Below are positions 8,413-16,915 of a stretch of 54,643 nt of DNA, piece by piece (the first letter of the stretch is position 1; each line of letters opens with the position of its first letter). The notes beneath the pieces are model-generated. The model saw only the letters and a list, made by a program, of their open reading frames with translations, was not told where the DNA came from and did not search any database. Made by a program: the position numbers and the translations under genes. Origin of the DNA: Oligoflexus sp. (GTDB taxonomy: Bacteria > Bdellovibrionota_B > Oligoflexia > Oligoflexales > Oligoflexaceae); assembly GCF_035712445.1 (NCBI RefSeq), contig NZ_DASTAT010000131.1, forward strand, positions 1-54,643, in the 5' to 3' direction.

Positions 8413-10373
8413 ACGTCAAAGTCCGGCGCGAATATGGGTCCGAGCTTATCCAGCTCGCGACCGGCTCGCCCGCGGAAGCCTGCAATATGTCGTCCGGGTT
8501 CCGGCGCATAATCCATGACGCTCGCTGTTTTTCTACCCGCTTCCAGAGCGCGACCCTGGCTTGTCGTTAACTTTATATAGTGGACCGCGGTGGCCCCTTT
8601 TCTTTTGCCGATACTCACGGTCATGCGGCGCAGATATTCACCGGGATTCAGTTCCAGGATCTGTTCACTTCCGCCGTCACCGCCGTGGCTCAAAGAAAGT
8701 CCATCGTCATAGTCCACAGCCAGAGCATCGACCCTATCGCCACTGCGCAGTCGAATGCGAATGAGGCGGGATTTTAAGCCAAGGCGTTCGGTGTCATCAA
8801 AATAGTCTCCACCCTGACCTCCGACTTCACCTGGGCTCTGATAAAGCCTCGGCTCCTGAGGAGCGGGAGACGCGCGTTTGCGACCTTCGGAAAGAGAGGC
8901 ATCTTCACGGGTGATACGCTGCTGACCATTGGCGACATAGAGGGCCTTCGCCATGACCTGCTCCTGACTCAGCTCCTCATGCGGCACATACCAGAATTCG
9001 AGTGTGGCGCCTTCCTCTTTTAAATCCATGATTCCGTAACCGTGCCGGGTGCTCTCGAAATAGCGAATGTGCGGATTGAAAAGTTTTACAGCGGCTGCAA
9101 AACCACCCTTGGCAATCGTGCCGAGAATGCCCTTGACCTGTTCATCCAGATTGCCCCGGGTCACGCTGGACGGCAGAATTTCGACGCCGGCGGCCCGGCC
9201 ATCCACTTCAAGATTGGCTGCGAAGGAAAGATGCGCATCGCCTGTGGCCACCAGCGTATTGATGATGCCGTTTTCTGTCAGCACCCTGAGCAACCTTTCC
9301 CGGTCAGCAGGAAAACCATCCCACATTTTTTCCGAAATGGGCCGCCCCAGAATTTTACAGGAAGCCATCAGCACCTGATTGCCGAGGATACGCCAGCGGG
9401 CCTGCGATTCAATCAATTGGTTTTTCAGCCAGTGAAACTGCTGATCGCCGAGTATGGAGCGGCTGCCGGTTTCCTGGCTCAGGGAATCACGACCGACATG
9501 CCGCGTGTCCAGCATAATCAGATCGAGCATGGGACCAAAGGACAGCCGACGATAGATGATGTGATCCTGCGCGGCTTCCGGCCTTCGGAGCGGCACCCAT
9601 TCATGAAAGGCCCGAATGCTGGCGTCCCGGCCGGCTCTGTGATCGATATCATGATTATCCCAGACTATAATCCAGGGATGCTGCTGGTGCGCATGACGCA
9701 AAAAAACATCTTTGCGATAATAACGATAGCGCTGGCGCACGCCTTCGAGTGTTTCGGGATTGCTGGCGTTGACGGGATCGGCCGGCATATTCCTTTGCTC
9801 GTCTTCATCCAGGAAATCGTAGATATAGTCACCGACATGGATGATCGCGTCGATATCATTTCTTTGGGCCAGGGCTTCATAGGTATTGAAATATCCTGAC
9901 CAGATACTGGAGCAGCTGACCAGCGCCAGACAAATCGCCTGCAGATCCGAAGGAGCTGTCCGCGTGCGTCCGACCATCGACCAGCAGTTCATGGCGTAAA
10001 AACGGTAGTAATACGTCGTGGAAGGATAAGGAAGAAGGGCATCCACGTGCACCGTGAAATCATTCTCAGTCCTGGCCTCGGCCTCACCCTCGGCGACGAT
10101 TTTTTCAAAGCCACTATCCAAAGCCGCCTGCCAGCGCACGGGGATCAGGGATGATCCATCGCCGGTCACCCGCGTCCAAAGAATAACGCGATCATGCAGG
10201 GGGTCGCCGGATGCCACACCATATTCAAACGTTTGAGCGAGACGCTCCCGTTCACGCCTGCCGATGGCCTCAGGAAGCTGGCGCCATTCAAGCGAAAAGG
10301 CCTGACGTTCAGCCACCAAAACACCCACAAGACTCGTTCCTATTTTGAATAGGCTTCGGCGCGAATGAAGCAT
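8409..10373 (-). CDS. phoD: PhoD-family alkaline phosphatase/phosphodiesterase with C-terminal jacalin-like lectin domain
   Basis: The N-terminus has a Tat signal (SRRSLFK, residues 4-10) as expected for PhoD enzymes that are exported folded with metals. The catalytic part (to about residue 480) shows ILWTRVTG, LVSCSS, HVGDYIYDF, WDNHDIDH and MLDTRHVGRD, the metal-binding and active-site blocks of the PhoD family. After a short linker the last 137 residues (518-654) read as a jacalin-like lectin: opening GGQGGDYFDD, then YDDGLSLSHGGDGG, NPGEYLRRM, and closing GFRGRAGRELDKLGPI. The fusion suggests the phosphatase is tethered to glycans at the surface or on prey/particulate polymers (inference). 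ATG at 10373 follows GAGG with 6-base spacing; it lies 75 bases after the GSCFA gene on the same strand, a likely operon. Confidence 0.88.
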   Translation of the reverse strand: MLHSRRSLFKIGTSLVGVLVAERQAFSLEWRQLPEAIGRRERERLAQTFEYGVASGDPLHDRVILWTRVTGDGSSLIPVRWQAALDSGFEKIVAEGEAEARTENDFTVHVDALLPYPSTTYYYRFYAMNCWSMVGRTRTAPSDLQAICLALVSCSSIWSGYFNTYEALAQRNDIDAIIHVGDYIYDFLDEDEQRNMPADPVNASNPETLEGVRQRYRYYRKDVFLRHAHQQHPWIIVWDNHDIDHRAGRDASIRAFHEWVPLRRPEAAQDHIIYRRLSFGPMLDLIMLDTRHVGRDSLSQETGSRSILGDQQFHWLKNQLIESQARWRILGNQVLMASCKILGRPISEKMWDGFPADRERLLRVLTENGIINTLVATGDAHLSFAANLEVDGRAAGVEILPSSVTRGNLDEQVKGILGTIAKGGFAAAVKLFNPHIRYFESTRHGYGIMDLKEEGATLEFWYVPHEELSQEQVMAKALYVANGQQRITREDASLSEGRKRASPAPQEPRLYQSPGEVGGQGGDYFDDTERLGLKSRLIRIRLRSGDRVDALAVDYDDGLSLSHGGDGGSEQILELNPGEYLRRMTVSIGKRKGATAVHYIKLTTSQGRALEAGRKTASVMDYAPEPGRHIAGFRGRAGRELDKLGPIFAPDFDV

Positions 10374-10448
10374 GATTCACCTCAAAAGTTTAAAAGCCTT
10401 GTACCCAAGTCAGCTGACTCGGGCAAGCGAGGTCTTGTAAATTCTCGA

Positions 10449-11411
10449 TTAAGAGAAGAGGCGGGAACGGAGTTCGAATTTTTCCTGCGAACAGTCGATA
10501 TCAGAAAACGAATCGAGTCGTTCGATCATCGCGCTGACATGCTTTTGATAGGAGGGGGCTTCGACGCGCAGGGGACGATGCTTCAAAGTATTGAGTATGT
10601 TCTGCCAGTCCTTTAGAAATTTCTGACTGGCCTCGGTCATATAGGTGGCTGTGAATTTTTCCCAGATATAGTCGATGGCTTCACCCGATGGGTGGATCAT
10701 GTCGGACTCATAAAAGCGATAGTCACGCAGGTCATCCAGCATGATTTCATGAGCCGGGAAATAAAGGCCGTCATGCCGCGAAAGAAAGTCATGTATTCCC
10801 GTCAAAAGAAGGCTTTTGCTCCAGGCGTTTCCTGTCAGCGTATCCTTTACATGGCGGACCGGGCTTAAACTGATAATCAGGGGTGAAGGCAACGGCAGCG
10901 TTGCCCGTATGTCCTTCAGCGCCGCCTGGATCTCATCCGTGCGCAGGAGTCTTTTGTTAAACTGATCCATCGGTTTTTTGTGGCAGTTGGCCACCAGCTG
11001 CCCGTCGGATTTTCTTTCATAAACCCAGGCCGTGCCCAGCGTTAATAAAACACAGGGTGACAGCTTCAGGACTGCGCGTACCGAGGCAGCGACTTCCCGC
11101 CATTTTTCCTGCAGCGCTGCAGGATCCTGCGCAAAAAAGCGACTATGCAGATCATGATGAAAATAGGCCCCATCATTCTCCACGAAAAGCGCAGCATCCA
11201 GGTCCGCTTCCGCCGCGGCCAGCCGCAAGAGTTTACTCAGTGCCCAGGGATGAAAGAGCGTCCCGAAGGGCGCATTCAAACCCTGCCATTTGAAGTCCAA
11301 AAGCCTCTGCCCTATGTGTTCCGCAAAGCAGGAGCCGAGCGTAAAAATGGGCCGATCCCTCTCCAAAAAAGGGGCCGGCGGCAGGGTCAATTCTGTCCGA
11401 AATGGCTTCAT
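10449..11411 (-). CDS. GSCFA domain protein
   Basis: The 320-aa product begins with the family's namesake block FTLGSCFAEHIGQRL (about residues 24-38) followed by NAPFGTLFHP. It continues with the family's C-terminal SPVRH and HDGLYFPAHEIM...DYRFYESDMIHPS blocks. GSCFA proteins have an SGNH/GDSL-hydrolase-like fold; the SGNH nucleophile would be the Ser of GSCFA and the catalytic Asp-His would lie in DMIHPS. Activity is probably esterase-like on polysaccharide, but no member is known to me with a firm substrate. No signal peptide is seen, so it is cytoplasmic. GGGAG sits 5 bases before the ATG. It is divergent from the S9 peptidase, sharing a 108-base promoter region (11412-11519), and leads into phoD. 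Confidence 0.85.
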   Translation of the reverse strand: MKPFRTELTLPPAPFLERDRPIFTLGSCFAEHIGQRLLDFKWQGLNAPFGTLFHPWALSKLLRLAAAEADLDAALFVENDGAYFHHDLHSRFFAQDPAALQEKWREVAASVRAVLKLSPCVLLTLGTAWVYERKSDGQLVANCHKKPMDQFNKRLLRTDEIQAALKDIRATLPLPSPLIISLSPVRHVKDTLTGNAWSKSLLLTGIHDFLSRHDGLYFPAHEIMLDDLRDYRFYESDMIHPSGEAIDYIWEKFTATYMTEASQKFLKDWQNILNTLKHRPLRVEAPSYQKHVSAMIERLDSFSDIDCSQEKFELRSRLFS

Positions 11412-11519
11412 ATTAACTCCCAGATCACGCCGCGTATTATGGCGGACCCAAGTTCACATTGCAAGTGGCCACACTCAGCCGCTACAGTGCTGCAGATCTT
11501 TTTCTCAGGAGCTTTTCAC

Positions 11520-13499
11520 ATGCGAAGTCTGAAGTCTCTCTCTTTACTGGCGGCATTCGCCCTCTGTGCGTCGAGCGTACAGGCAGCCAGCAGCAAGGAA
11601 GTCACCCGACGCGAAGTAGGCAATCTGGTGATGGAAAATATCCCCGAGATTCCTGGTGCCCTGAAAGACCGCCTCAACCAGTATGAAAATATCCGCTCGG
11701 CATCCGCCCTCGGCTGGCTGCCCGGCGAGCAGGGCCTTGTCATCAGCACCCGGTTCGGTGAAGCCTCGCAGCTTCACACCGTGCGCGGGCCGCTTCAGTA
11801 TCGCAAGCAGATCACTTTCTTCGATGAACCTGTGGGCGCGGCCGATGTCAGTCCGGTCACGCCGCATATCCTTTTTTTGAAGGACAAAGGCGGCAACGAG
11901 AATTCTCAGATTTATCTGCTCGATCTGGAATCGGGCCGATCGAAGATGCTGACCGATGGCGAGTCCCGCAATGAATCCGCGCTTTGGGATCACCAGGGCC
12001 GCCTGATGGCCTTTGCCAGCACCAAACGCAACGGCCGTGATACCGACGTTTATATTCAGGATCTGAGCCAGCAGAACGCGGGAGCTCAGCTCGTCGTTCA
12101 GGAAGGCGGCAGCTGGGAGCCCATGGAATTCAGTTATGATGGAAACCTTCTGCTCGTCTCCCGCACGATTTCCATCAACGAAAATTACCTTTACCTCTAC
12201 GACCTGAAAGCGAAGAAGCTGGAGCAGATCTTCCCCGGCATGAAAATGGCATTCGGGGCCGCGGCTTTTGCCAAGGACAGTCAGAACATTTTCCTGTCGA
12301 ACGACAGCCAGGGCGAATTCAAAACGCTTTACGTTTACAATATCGGCACGAAAAGCGCGAAGCCCATCACAGCGAACATCAAATGGGATGTCGATGCCCT
12401 GCGCCTTTCCCCGGATGGCAAAACCCTGGTTTTTGAAACCAATGAAGGCGGCATCAGCAAACTCTACAGCCTCGATACCCGAAAATTATCCTATAAAGAG
12501 CTGAAAGGTCTTCCCATCGGACAGATCGGCAATTTCACCTTCCATCCCCAGAAAAATAATCTCCTGGCTATGACGCTGTCGTCGGCCCGTTCCTCGGGTG
12601 ACGTCTTTGTTTACGACCTGAAGAGCAATAAGCTGCAGGCCTGGACAGAGAGCGAAACCGGCGGCCTGAACAAGAATAATTTCGTGGAACCGGAACTCAT
12701 TTCCTATCCGACCTTTGACGAGGCAGGTGGGCAGCCGCGCCAGATCCCGGCCTTTATCTATAAGCCGCGCAACGCCAAAGGCAAAATCCCCGTTGTGATC
12801 AGCATTCACGGCGGTCCCGAGGCTCAATTCCGCCCAGGTTTTTCGGCGAGCTTTCAGTATTACGCCACGGAAATGGGCGTGGCCGTGATCGCTCCCAACG
12901 TCCGCGGTTCTTCCGGCTATGGGAAAACCTATTTGACCCTGGATAACGGCTTCAAGCGCGAGGATTCGGTGAAGGACATCGGGGCGCTCCTCGATTGGAT
13001 CGGAGCGCAGGCGGATCTGGATGCCAGCAAGGTCGTCGTGATGGGTGGATCGTATGGTGGCTACATGACCCTGGCGACGATGACCTATTATAGCGATCGT
13101 CTCGCCGGTGGCATTGATACAGTCGGCATCAGTCACTTCATCAGCTTTTTGACCAACACCAAATCCTATCGTCAGGATCTGCGCCGCGTGGAATACGGGG
13201 ATGAACGCGACCCCGATATGAAGACCTTCCTTGATAAGATCTCGCCCCTGACGAACGTGAAGAAAATTCAGAAGCCGCTTTTCGTCGTGCAGGGCCTCAA
13301 CGATCCGCGCGTGCCGACCTCGGAAGCGGAGCAGATCGTGAAAGCGGTTCGTGCGAATGGTAACGAAGCCTGGTATCTTTTGGCTAAAGATGAAGGCCAC
13401 GGCTTCCGCAAGAAAGCCAATCAATCGGTTTATCTGCAAACGACCGTGATGTTCCTGGAGAAGGTCCTCTTCTCGCCCAAGGCCGCCTCGAATCCTTAA
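11520..13499 (+). CDS. Exported S9-family prolyl oligopeptidase-like peptidase
   Basis: The start is ATG 11520, with AGGAG at 11507-11511; the frame stays open upstream to 11145 but without a ribosome site and overlapping the divergent gene. The 659-aa product has a signal peptide (MRSLKSLSLLAAF..., likely cut after VQA). An N-terminal beta-propeller of WD/TolB-like repeats (about 50-390) follows, then an alpha/beta hydrolase domain. The triad is S511 (GGSYGGYM), D595 (GLNDPRVP) and H627 (EGHGF), with INGGP-type loop SIHGGPEAQ. This is the acylaminoacyl-peptidase/DPP-IV-like S9C layout; a periplasmic role in peptide scavenging is likely. A perfect 10-bp stem hairpin lies just after the stop. 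Confidence 0.9.
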   Translation: MRSLKSLSLLAAFALCASSVQAASSKEVTRREVGNLVMENIPEIPGALKDRLNQYENIRSASALGWLPGEQGLVISTRFGEASQLHTVRGPLQYRKQITFFDEPVGAADVSPVTPHILFLKDKGGNENSQIYLLDLESGRSKMLTDGESRNESALWDHQGRLMAFASTKRNGRDTDVYIQDLSQQNAGAQLVVQEGGSWEPMEFSYDGNLLLVSRTISINENYLYLYDLKAKKLEQIFPGMKMAFGAAAFAKDSQNIFLSNDSQGEFKTLYVYNIGTKSAKPITANIKWDVDALRLSPDGKTLVFETNEGGISKLYSLDTRKLSYKELKGLPIGQIGNFTFHPQKNNLLAMTLSSARSSGDVFVYDLKSNKLQAWTESETGGLNKNNFVEPELISYPTFDEAGGQPRQIPAFIYKPRNAKGKIPVVISIHGGPEAQFRPGFSASFQYYATEMGVAVIAPNVRGSSGYGKTYLTLDNGFKREDSVKDIGALLDWIGAQADLDASKVVVMGGSYGGYMTLATMTYYSDRLAGGIDTVGISHFISFLTNTKSYRQDLRRVEYGDERDPDMKTFLDKISPLTNVKKIQKPLFVVQGLNDPRVPTSEAEQIVKAVRANGNEAWYLLAKDEGHGFRKKANQSVYLQTTVMFLEKVLFSPKAASNP

Positions 13500-13507
13500 T
13501 CCTTCCT

Positions 13508-13534
13508 GCAGGCTGGAATCCTTATCCAGCCTGC
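13508..13534 (+). terminator. Hairpin after S9 peptidase gene, without U-tract
   Basis: GCAGGCTGGA (13508-13517) and TCCAGCCTGC (13525-13534) form a perfect 10-bp stem with a 7-base loop, 9 bases after the peptidase stop codon. No run of T follows, so it is either a 3' end stabiliser or a non-canonical terminator. A similar CTGGA/TCCAG hairpin lies after nrdB. Confidence 0.45.
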
Positions 13535-13686
13535 GTCCCAAATCCGCTCACCGTGATCGTTCCCTGACATTCTTCCGCGATCTGTTTGCATACGCTCCGC
13601 AGAACATTTCGTGCGGCCGGCGATTGGCTTTCGCATGGCCGTGGACTAGCTTCCCCGAAGCAGCAACATTTCATACGGAGATCGCC

Positions 13687-14316
13687 ATGCACGCACGTTT
13701 GTGTCTTTGGACTTTGTTCGCTTTTTTCACCCAGCCCCTGGCCGCGCAGTTGGATCTGGAGGCGCGGGTCCCACCTGGAGGCGGCAGCGCCTTGAAACTG
13801 CAATCCCTTGTATTCAATGGCAGCGGATGCCCTCAGGGAGTGGGCGCTCGCTCTCAGATTCAAGGTGATGTCCTCTGGCTTATCTTCCCCAATGAATTGA
13901 CAGCGGAATCCGGGCCTGACTCCGCGCCCTCGCAAAGGCGGAAGAATTGCATCGCCACTCTCCGCTTTGCTCCATCCCTTCAAAGCTACGCGATTGAATC
14001 CCTGGCCTTTGGTGCGCTCGCCAGCCTTCCCGCGGATGCGGATGCGAAGCTGAATGTCAGCTGGTTTCATGAAGGACAGGGCCAGACGGCTTCATTCGCG
14101 GAAACCCTCGAAGGTCCATGGAATGATGAATGGTACGCGGACTTTTCACAGCCTTTCCGTCCTTCTGAACTCCTTTGGAAACCCTGCGGCCTTGAACGCG
14201 CCTTGAATATCAACAGCAGTGTCCTCGTCAGTGATTCCGCCTACGATGCCCGCGCCCAACTCCGCGTCCTCGGTGTTCGATTCAAACGTAAGAATTGTTT
14301 GAACACAGGCTATTGA
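13687..14316 (+). CDS. Secreted DUF4360-like protein
   Basis: The 209-aa product starts at ATG 13687, with GGAG at 13677-13680. A signal peptide (MHARLCLWTLFAFF..., likely cleaved after LAA) is followed by the pattern typical of DUF4360: an early GSGCPQG block, LxxIFPNE, then RRKNCIATLRFAP and a late C...C pair. Six cysteines in the mature part suggest disulphides. Function of the family is unknown; it is found in secreted proteins of bacteria and fungi. The gene stands alone between the peptidase hairpin and a 405-base non-coding stretch. Confidence 0.75.
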   Translation: MHARLCLWTLFAFFTQPLAAQLDLEARVPPGGGSALKLQSLVFNGSGCPQGVGARSQIQGDVLWLIFPNELTAESGPDSAPSQRRKNCIATLRFAPSLQSYAIESLAFGALASLPADADAKLNVSWFHEGQGQTASFAETLEGPWNDEWYADFSQPFRPSELLWKPCGLERALNINSSVLVSDSAYDARAQLRVLGVRFKRKNCLNTGY

Positions 14317-14721
14317 ACCGGCCTCTGTCCCACCTCAAACCGCAGAAGCGCATGCCTTGAGCCACAGCCGCCTACCCGGCTGCGGCCCTCCGTATTACGC
14401 CAGAAAATAAAGGGTATTAATACCCAAAAGCCTGGGAATGGCATCCGGCCCTCGCAATCGAAAAGCATTTTTCGCGACACACAGTTTGGAAGGATCGCAG
14501 GATAAAGAAATGCATTCACTTCGATTCATCTGATGACTCTGAGCCTGGCCTCCCGGACGAGGCTTGATCATTGAAAGTGAATGATGTTAGAGATAATCAT
14601 GGTTTATTTGCTGTCATCAGCTGCAGGACGCTCGTTCCTGCCTCTTGCCCGGAGTCGCTGTAAGGCACAATGAACTCCCGAGGGAATCAAAGTTATTCCA
14701 CGACCAGGAACTGAGATTCCA
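14317..14721. other. Non-coding stretch with one perfect palindrome
   Basis: No convincing gene was found in these 405 bases. Short frames are present on both strands but lack ribosome sites and protein-like composition. The one clear structure is the 14-bp palindrome listed separately at 14412-14425. The stretch probably holds the promoter of the MCP-like gene at 14722; no clear -35/-10 pair could be picked. Confidence 0.5.
14412..14425. promoter_or_regulatory. Perfect palindrome, candidate operator
   Basis: GGGTATTAATACCC is a perfect 14-bp inverted repeat with no spacer, in an otherwise unstructured intergenic region. It has the form of a dimeric regulator site. No regulator gene is adjacent and only one copy was noticed. 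Confidence 0.35.
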
Positions 14722-16227
14722 ATGGACGCATGGCATCGACTCAAGACTCCGGCTCTTTCCGTGTCCCTGTTTTTGCAGGCCACGGCGGTTTTTATTGTCA
14801 TTCATGTCTCAGGTCAAGAGGATGGCTTCGCGTCCTTTCGCTGGGAGCTTCTGACCTGCCTTCTGCTTTCCATGATATGTTTGAGCGTGCTGCTCGTGCG
14901 CCGCGAGCGTGACGACGGCGTCTACCATAATCTTAAAAAAGGCCTGCATGAGCTGGAAAACCGGCTTCTTCATCAGCAGCAGGAGCCTGGCCCGGGCCTT
15001 GTGCAGCGCGTCACCGACTCAATAAAAATATTGGGTGAACGCAGCAAAAATATTTACGATAGCCTTATCAGCGGCCATGATGAAATGCAGAAGATCAACA
15101 GTCGCCTGGGCCGTGTTCTGGACCAAAGCCGGGAATGCGGACAGCTGGCGGCACACTCCAAGCTGGACTGGAAGAAGACGAGGCTTTCCGACCCCCTCGC
15201 TCAGGTCAGGCAGAATTTGGATAATCTTCTCGATTTATCCAAAAACCTGGGCAGCACCAATGCCTCAACGCTCCGTCTGATCCATGAATCCCTTCAAAGC
15301 GACAGCATCCTGCGCGATAAGATCGTCCGCGCCCAGGAGCACCTGGAACGCATTCATTATAGCGCCCACCATGGCAGCAAGATTCATGATGCAATTTTTT
15401 CCGTCCTGAGTGAAACCCGGGACAACATTTCGGGAGCCCACACTTCGGTCAGCTCTTTGATGCAGAAGTGGGACCATCTCGTGGGCCTGACCGAACAGAT
15501 AGATGAGGTGGCGAGGCAGATCAATGCGCAGTCGGTCGCGGTCTCGATCGAGGTCGTGCGGGGGCAGGCGCATCCGACGGTCACGGATCTTTTTCCCTTT
15601 GGCAGTGAACTTAGGGTCCTGGCCGCACAGTTTCATACCTTTGCCCATCACATCAAGGAAGCCATCCAGGGTGGACGGGAGGAACTGCAAAAGACTGCGC
15701 AGTACCTTTCTCAGGCGGCGTCGAAAGCGGATCACGTTTTCATTCCCGTCAATCAATGCGGTGAATACCTCCGCAACGGTGTGGCGGCCGTGAAGTATTC
15801 CGCATCCGAGCTGACCCTTCTGCAGATGGAAGTCAATATCCATATGAACAAGCTGCAGGAGACCTATAACGTGGGCGTTGCCACCGCCGACATTGTCAGC
15901 AGCATGGATCGTTCGCTCCTGAATCACAGTAATTTCAGCAAGAAAGTTCTGGAGGAAACCAGCCAGAGCGCAATGCATTCCGAAAGGATAGCCACGCTTC
16001 TGGCCAAGCAGTTTCACGAACTGAATCATTGCCAGAAGATTCTGGGGCATAGCGTGCCCCTGCTCAGTGAGTCCCTGCGCTTTGCCACCGAACTGAAGCA
16101 CACCGTGGCCGCTTTGGAGATGTGCGTGGAAAAAACCCCGACGGCGAAAGCGGACGAGACGGTGATGATGGAGTCGAAAAAAACCGGCGAGGTGCAGGTG
16201 ACTTGCTGGAAAATTTCAAGTACATAG
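14722..16227 (+). CDS. Degenerate methyl-accepting-chemotaxis-like membrane protein
   Basis: The 501-aa product has two hydrophobic helices (about 11-29 and 44-60) separated by a very short loop, so there is no real periplasmic sensor domain. A long all-helical coiled-coil cytoplasmic part follows. At about residues 254-300 the sequence TEQIDEVARQINAQSVAVSIEVV aligns (read in two parts: TEQIDEVARQIN, then AQSVAVSIEVV) with the MCP hairpin tip, normally I-x-x-IA-x-Q-TN-LLALNAAIEAARAGE-x-GRGF. The invariant E, A-A-R and GRGF residues that contact CheA and CheW are lost. It therefore looks like an MCP that has left the chemotaxis array, or one with a private partner. Ribosome site is weak. Compare the canonical MCP at 44474-46174, which also lacks a sensor domain. 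Confidence 0.7.
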   Translation: MDAWHRLKTPALSVSLFLQATAVFIVIHVSGQEDGFASFRWELLTCLLLSMICLSVLLVRRERDDGVYHNLKKGLHELENRLLHQQQEPGPGLVQRVTDSIKILGERSKNIYDSLISGHDEMQKINSRLGRVLDQSRECGQLAAHSKLDWKKTRLSDPLAQVRQNLDNLLDLSKNLGSTNASTLRLIHESLQSDSILRDKIVRAQEHLERIHYSAHHGSKIHDAIFSVLSETRDNISGAHTSVSSLMQKWDHLVGLTEQIDEVARQINAQSVAVSIEVVRGQAHPTVTDLFPFGSELRVLAAQFHTFAHHIKEAIQGGREELQKTAQYLSQAASKADHVFIPVNQCGEYLRNGVAAVKYSASELTLLQMEVNIHMNKLQETYNVGVATADIVSSMDRSLLNHSNFSKKVLEETSQSAMHSERIATLLAKQFHELNHCQKILGHSVPLLSESLRFATELKHTVAALEMCVEKTPTAKADETVMMESKKTGEVQVTCWKISST

Positions 16228-16250
16228 ACCCCGCTCGGCCCCAAAATCCG

Positions 16251-16280
16251 TTGAAAATTCGAATTTTTACCGAATATTAA
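16251..16280 (+). promoter_or_regulatory. Putative promoter with overlapping palindrome upstream of histidine-brace gene
   Basis: TTGAAA (16251-16256) and TATTAA (16275-16280) are 18 bases apart and lie about 95 bases before the start codon at 16373. The perfect 14-bp palindrome AAAATTCGAATTTT (16254-16267) overlaps the -35 element, a position suited to repression. Confidence 0.45.
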
Positions 16281-16372
16281 CGGTTACTTACAATTTTCAC
16301 TGATGAATTCTTCATTATGTGCCGATAACGCCCTATGGGACTGGTTTCAACATATACCGAGGGGAAAAGCCA

Positions 16373-16900
16373 TTGAATACGAAGCATCTGCTTGCACTCT
16401 CTGCAAGCGCTAATCTTTTCTTAGCAACTGTGAGTTTCGCGCATGCGCGTCTCAGCGTGACAACTGCTACCGGTGGTGTTCCGCGACTCGTTCCACGAAA
16501 CTCCAGTGATGGCAACAAAGGCGACGCCGCATCACCTTGCGGCGCCACGACCCGGGGTACGAATCCTGTCGTTCTCACGGTCGGTGAGACGGTGACTGCC
16601 GATTTTGAAGAAACGATTGGCCACACCGGTACCTTTCAGCTGAATTTTTCTCCTATGGGCCAGGTGAACTTTACAACTCTGGTCCCCGCGCAAACAGATG
16701 ACAACACGGCCGTGGGAGCAACCCCCAACAAGGGCCGCTTCCAGTTCACAGTTCCCAATACTCCCTGCACCGACTGCACGATCCAATTCGTTCAGGACAT
16801 GAGCGGGACCCTGAATTACAAGTCCTGCGTCGACGTCATCATCACACCAGCCAACGCCCCAGCCCCAGCAGCGCCAGCCGGCTTTGCTGTGACGAAATAA
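16373..16900 (+). CDS. Secreted putative histidine-brace copper protein, LPMO-like (SCE4755-type)
   Basis: TTG at 16373 is taken as the start because GAGGGG (16359-16364) lies 8 bases upstream and the resulting N-terminus is a signal peptide; a GTG at 16319 lacks both. The 175-aa product can be cleaved after SFA, which would put His24 at the mature N-terminus (HARLSV). A second histidine H84 (ETIGHTGTFQLNFS) sits where monooxygenase-like histidine-brace proteins have theirs. The block GDAASPCG (51-57) and the final PCTDCTIQF recall proteins annotated as SCE4755-family polysaccharide monooxygenase-like. Four cysteines (56, 132, 135, 152) suit disulphides. Cleavage after AHA is an equally good signal-peptidase site and would destroy the brace, so copper binding is inference. 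Cotranscribed with the lipoprotein 15 bases downstream. Confidence 0.7.
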   Translation: MNTKHLLALSASANLFLATVSFAHARLSVTTATGGVPRLVPRNSSDGNKGDAASPCGATTRGTNPVVLTVGETVTADFEETIGHTGTFQLNFSPMGQVNFTTLVPAQTDDNTAVGATPNKGRFQFTVPNTPCTDCTIQFVQDMSGTLNYKSCVDVIITPANAPAPAAPAGFAVTK

Positions 16901-16915
16901 GAAAGGAGCACAGAT

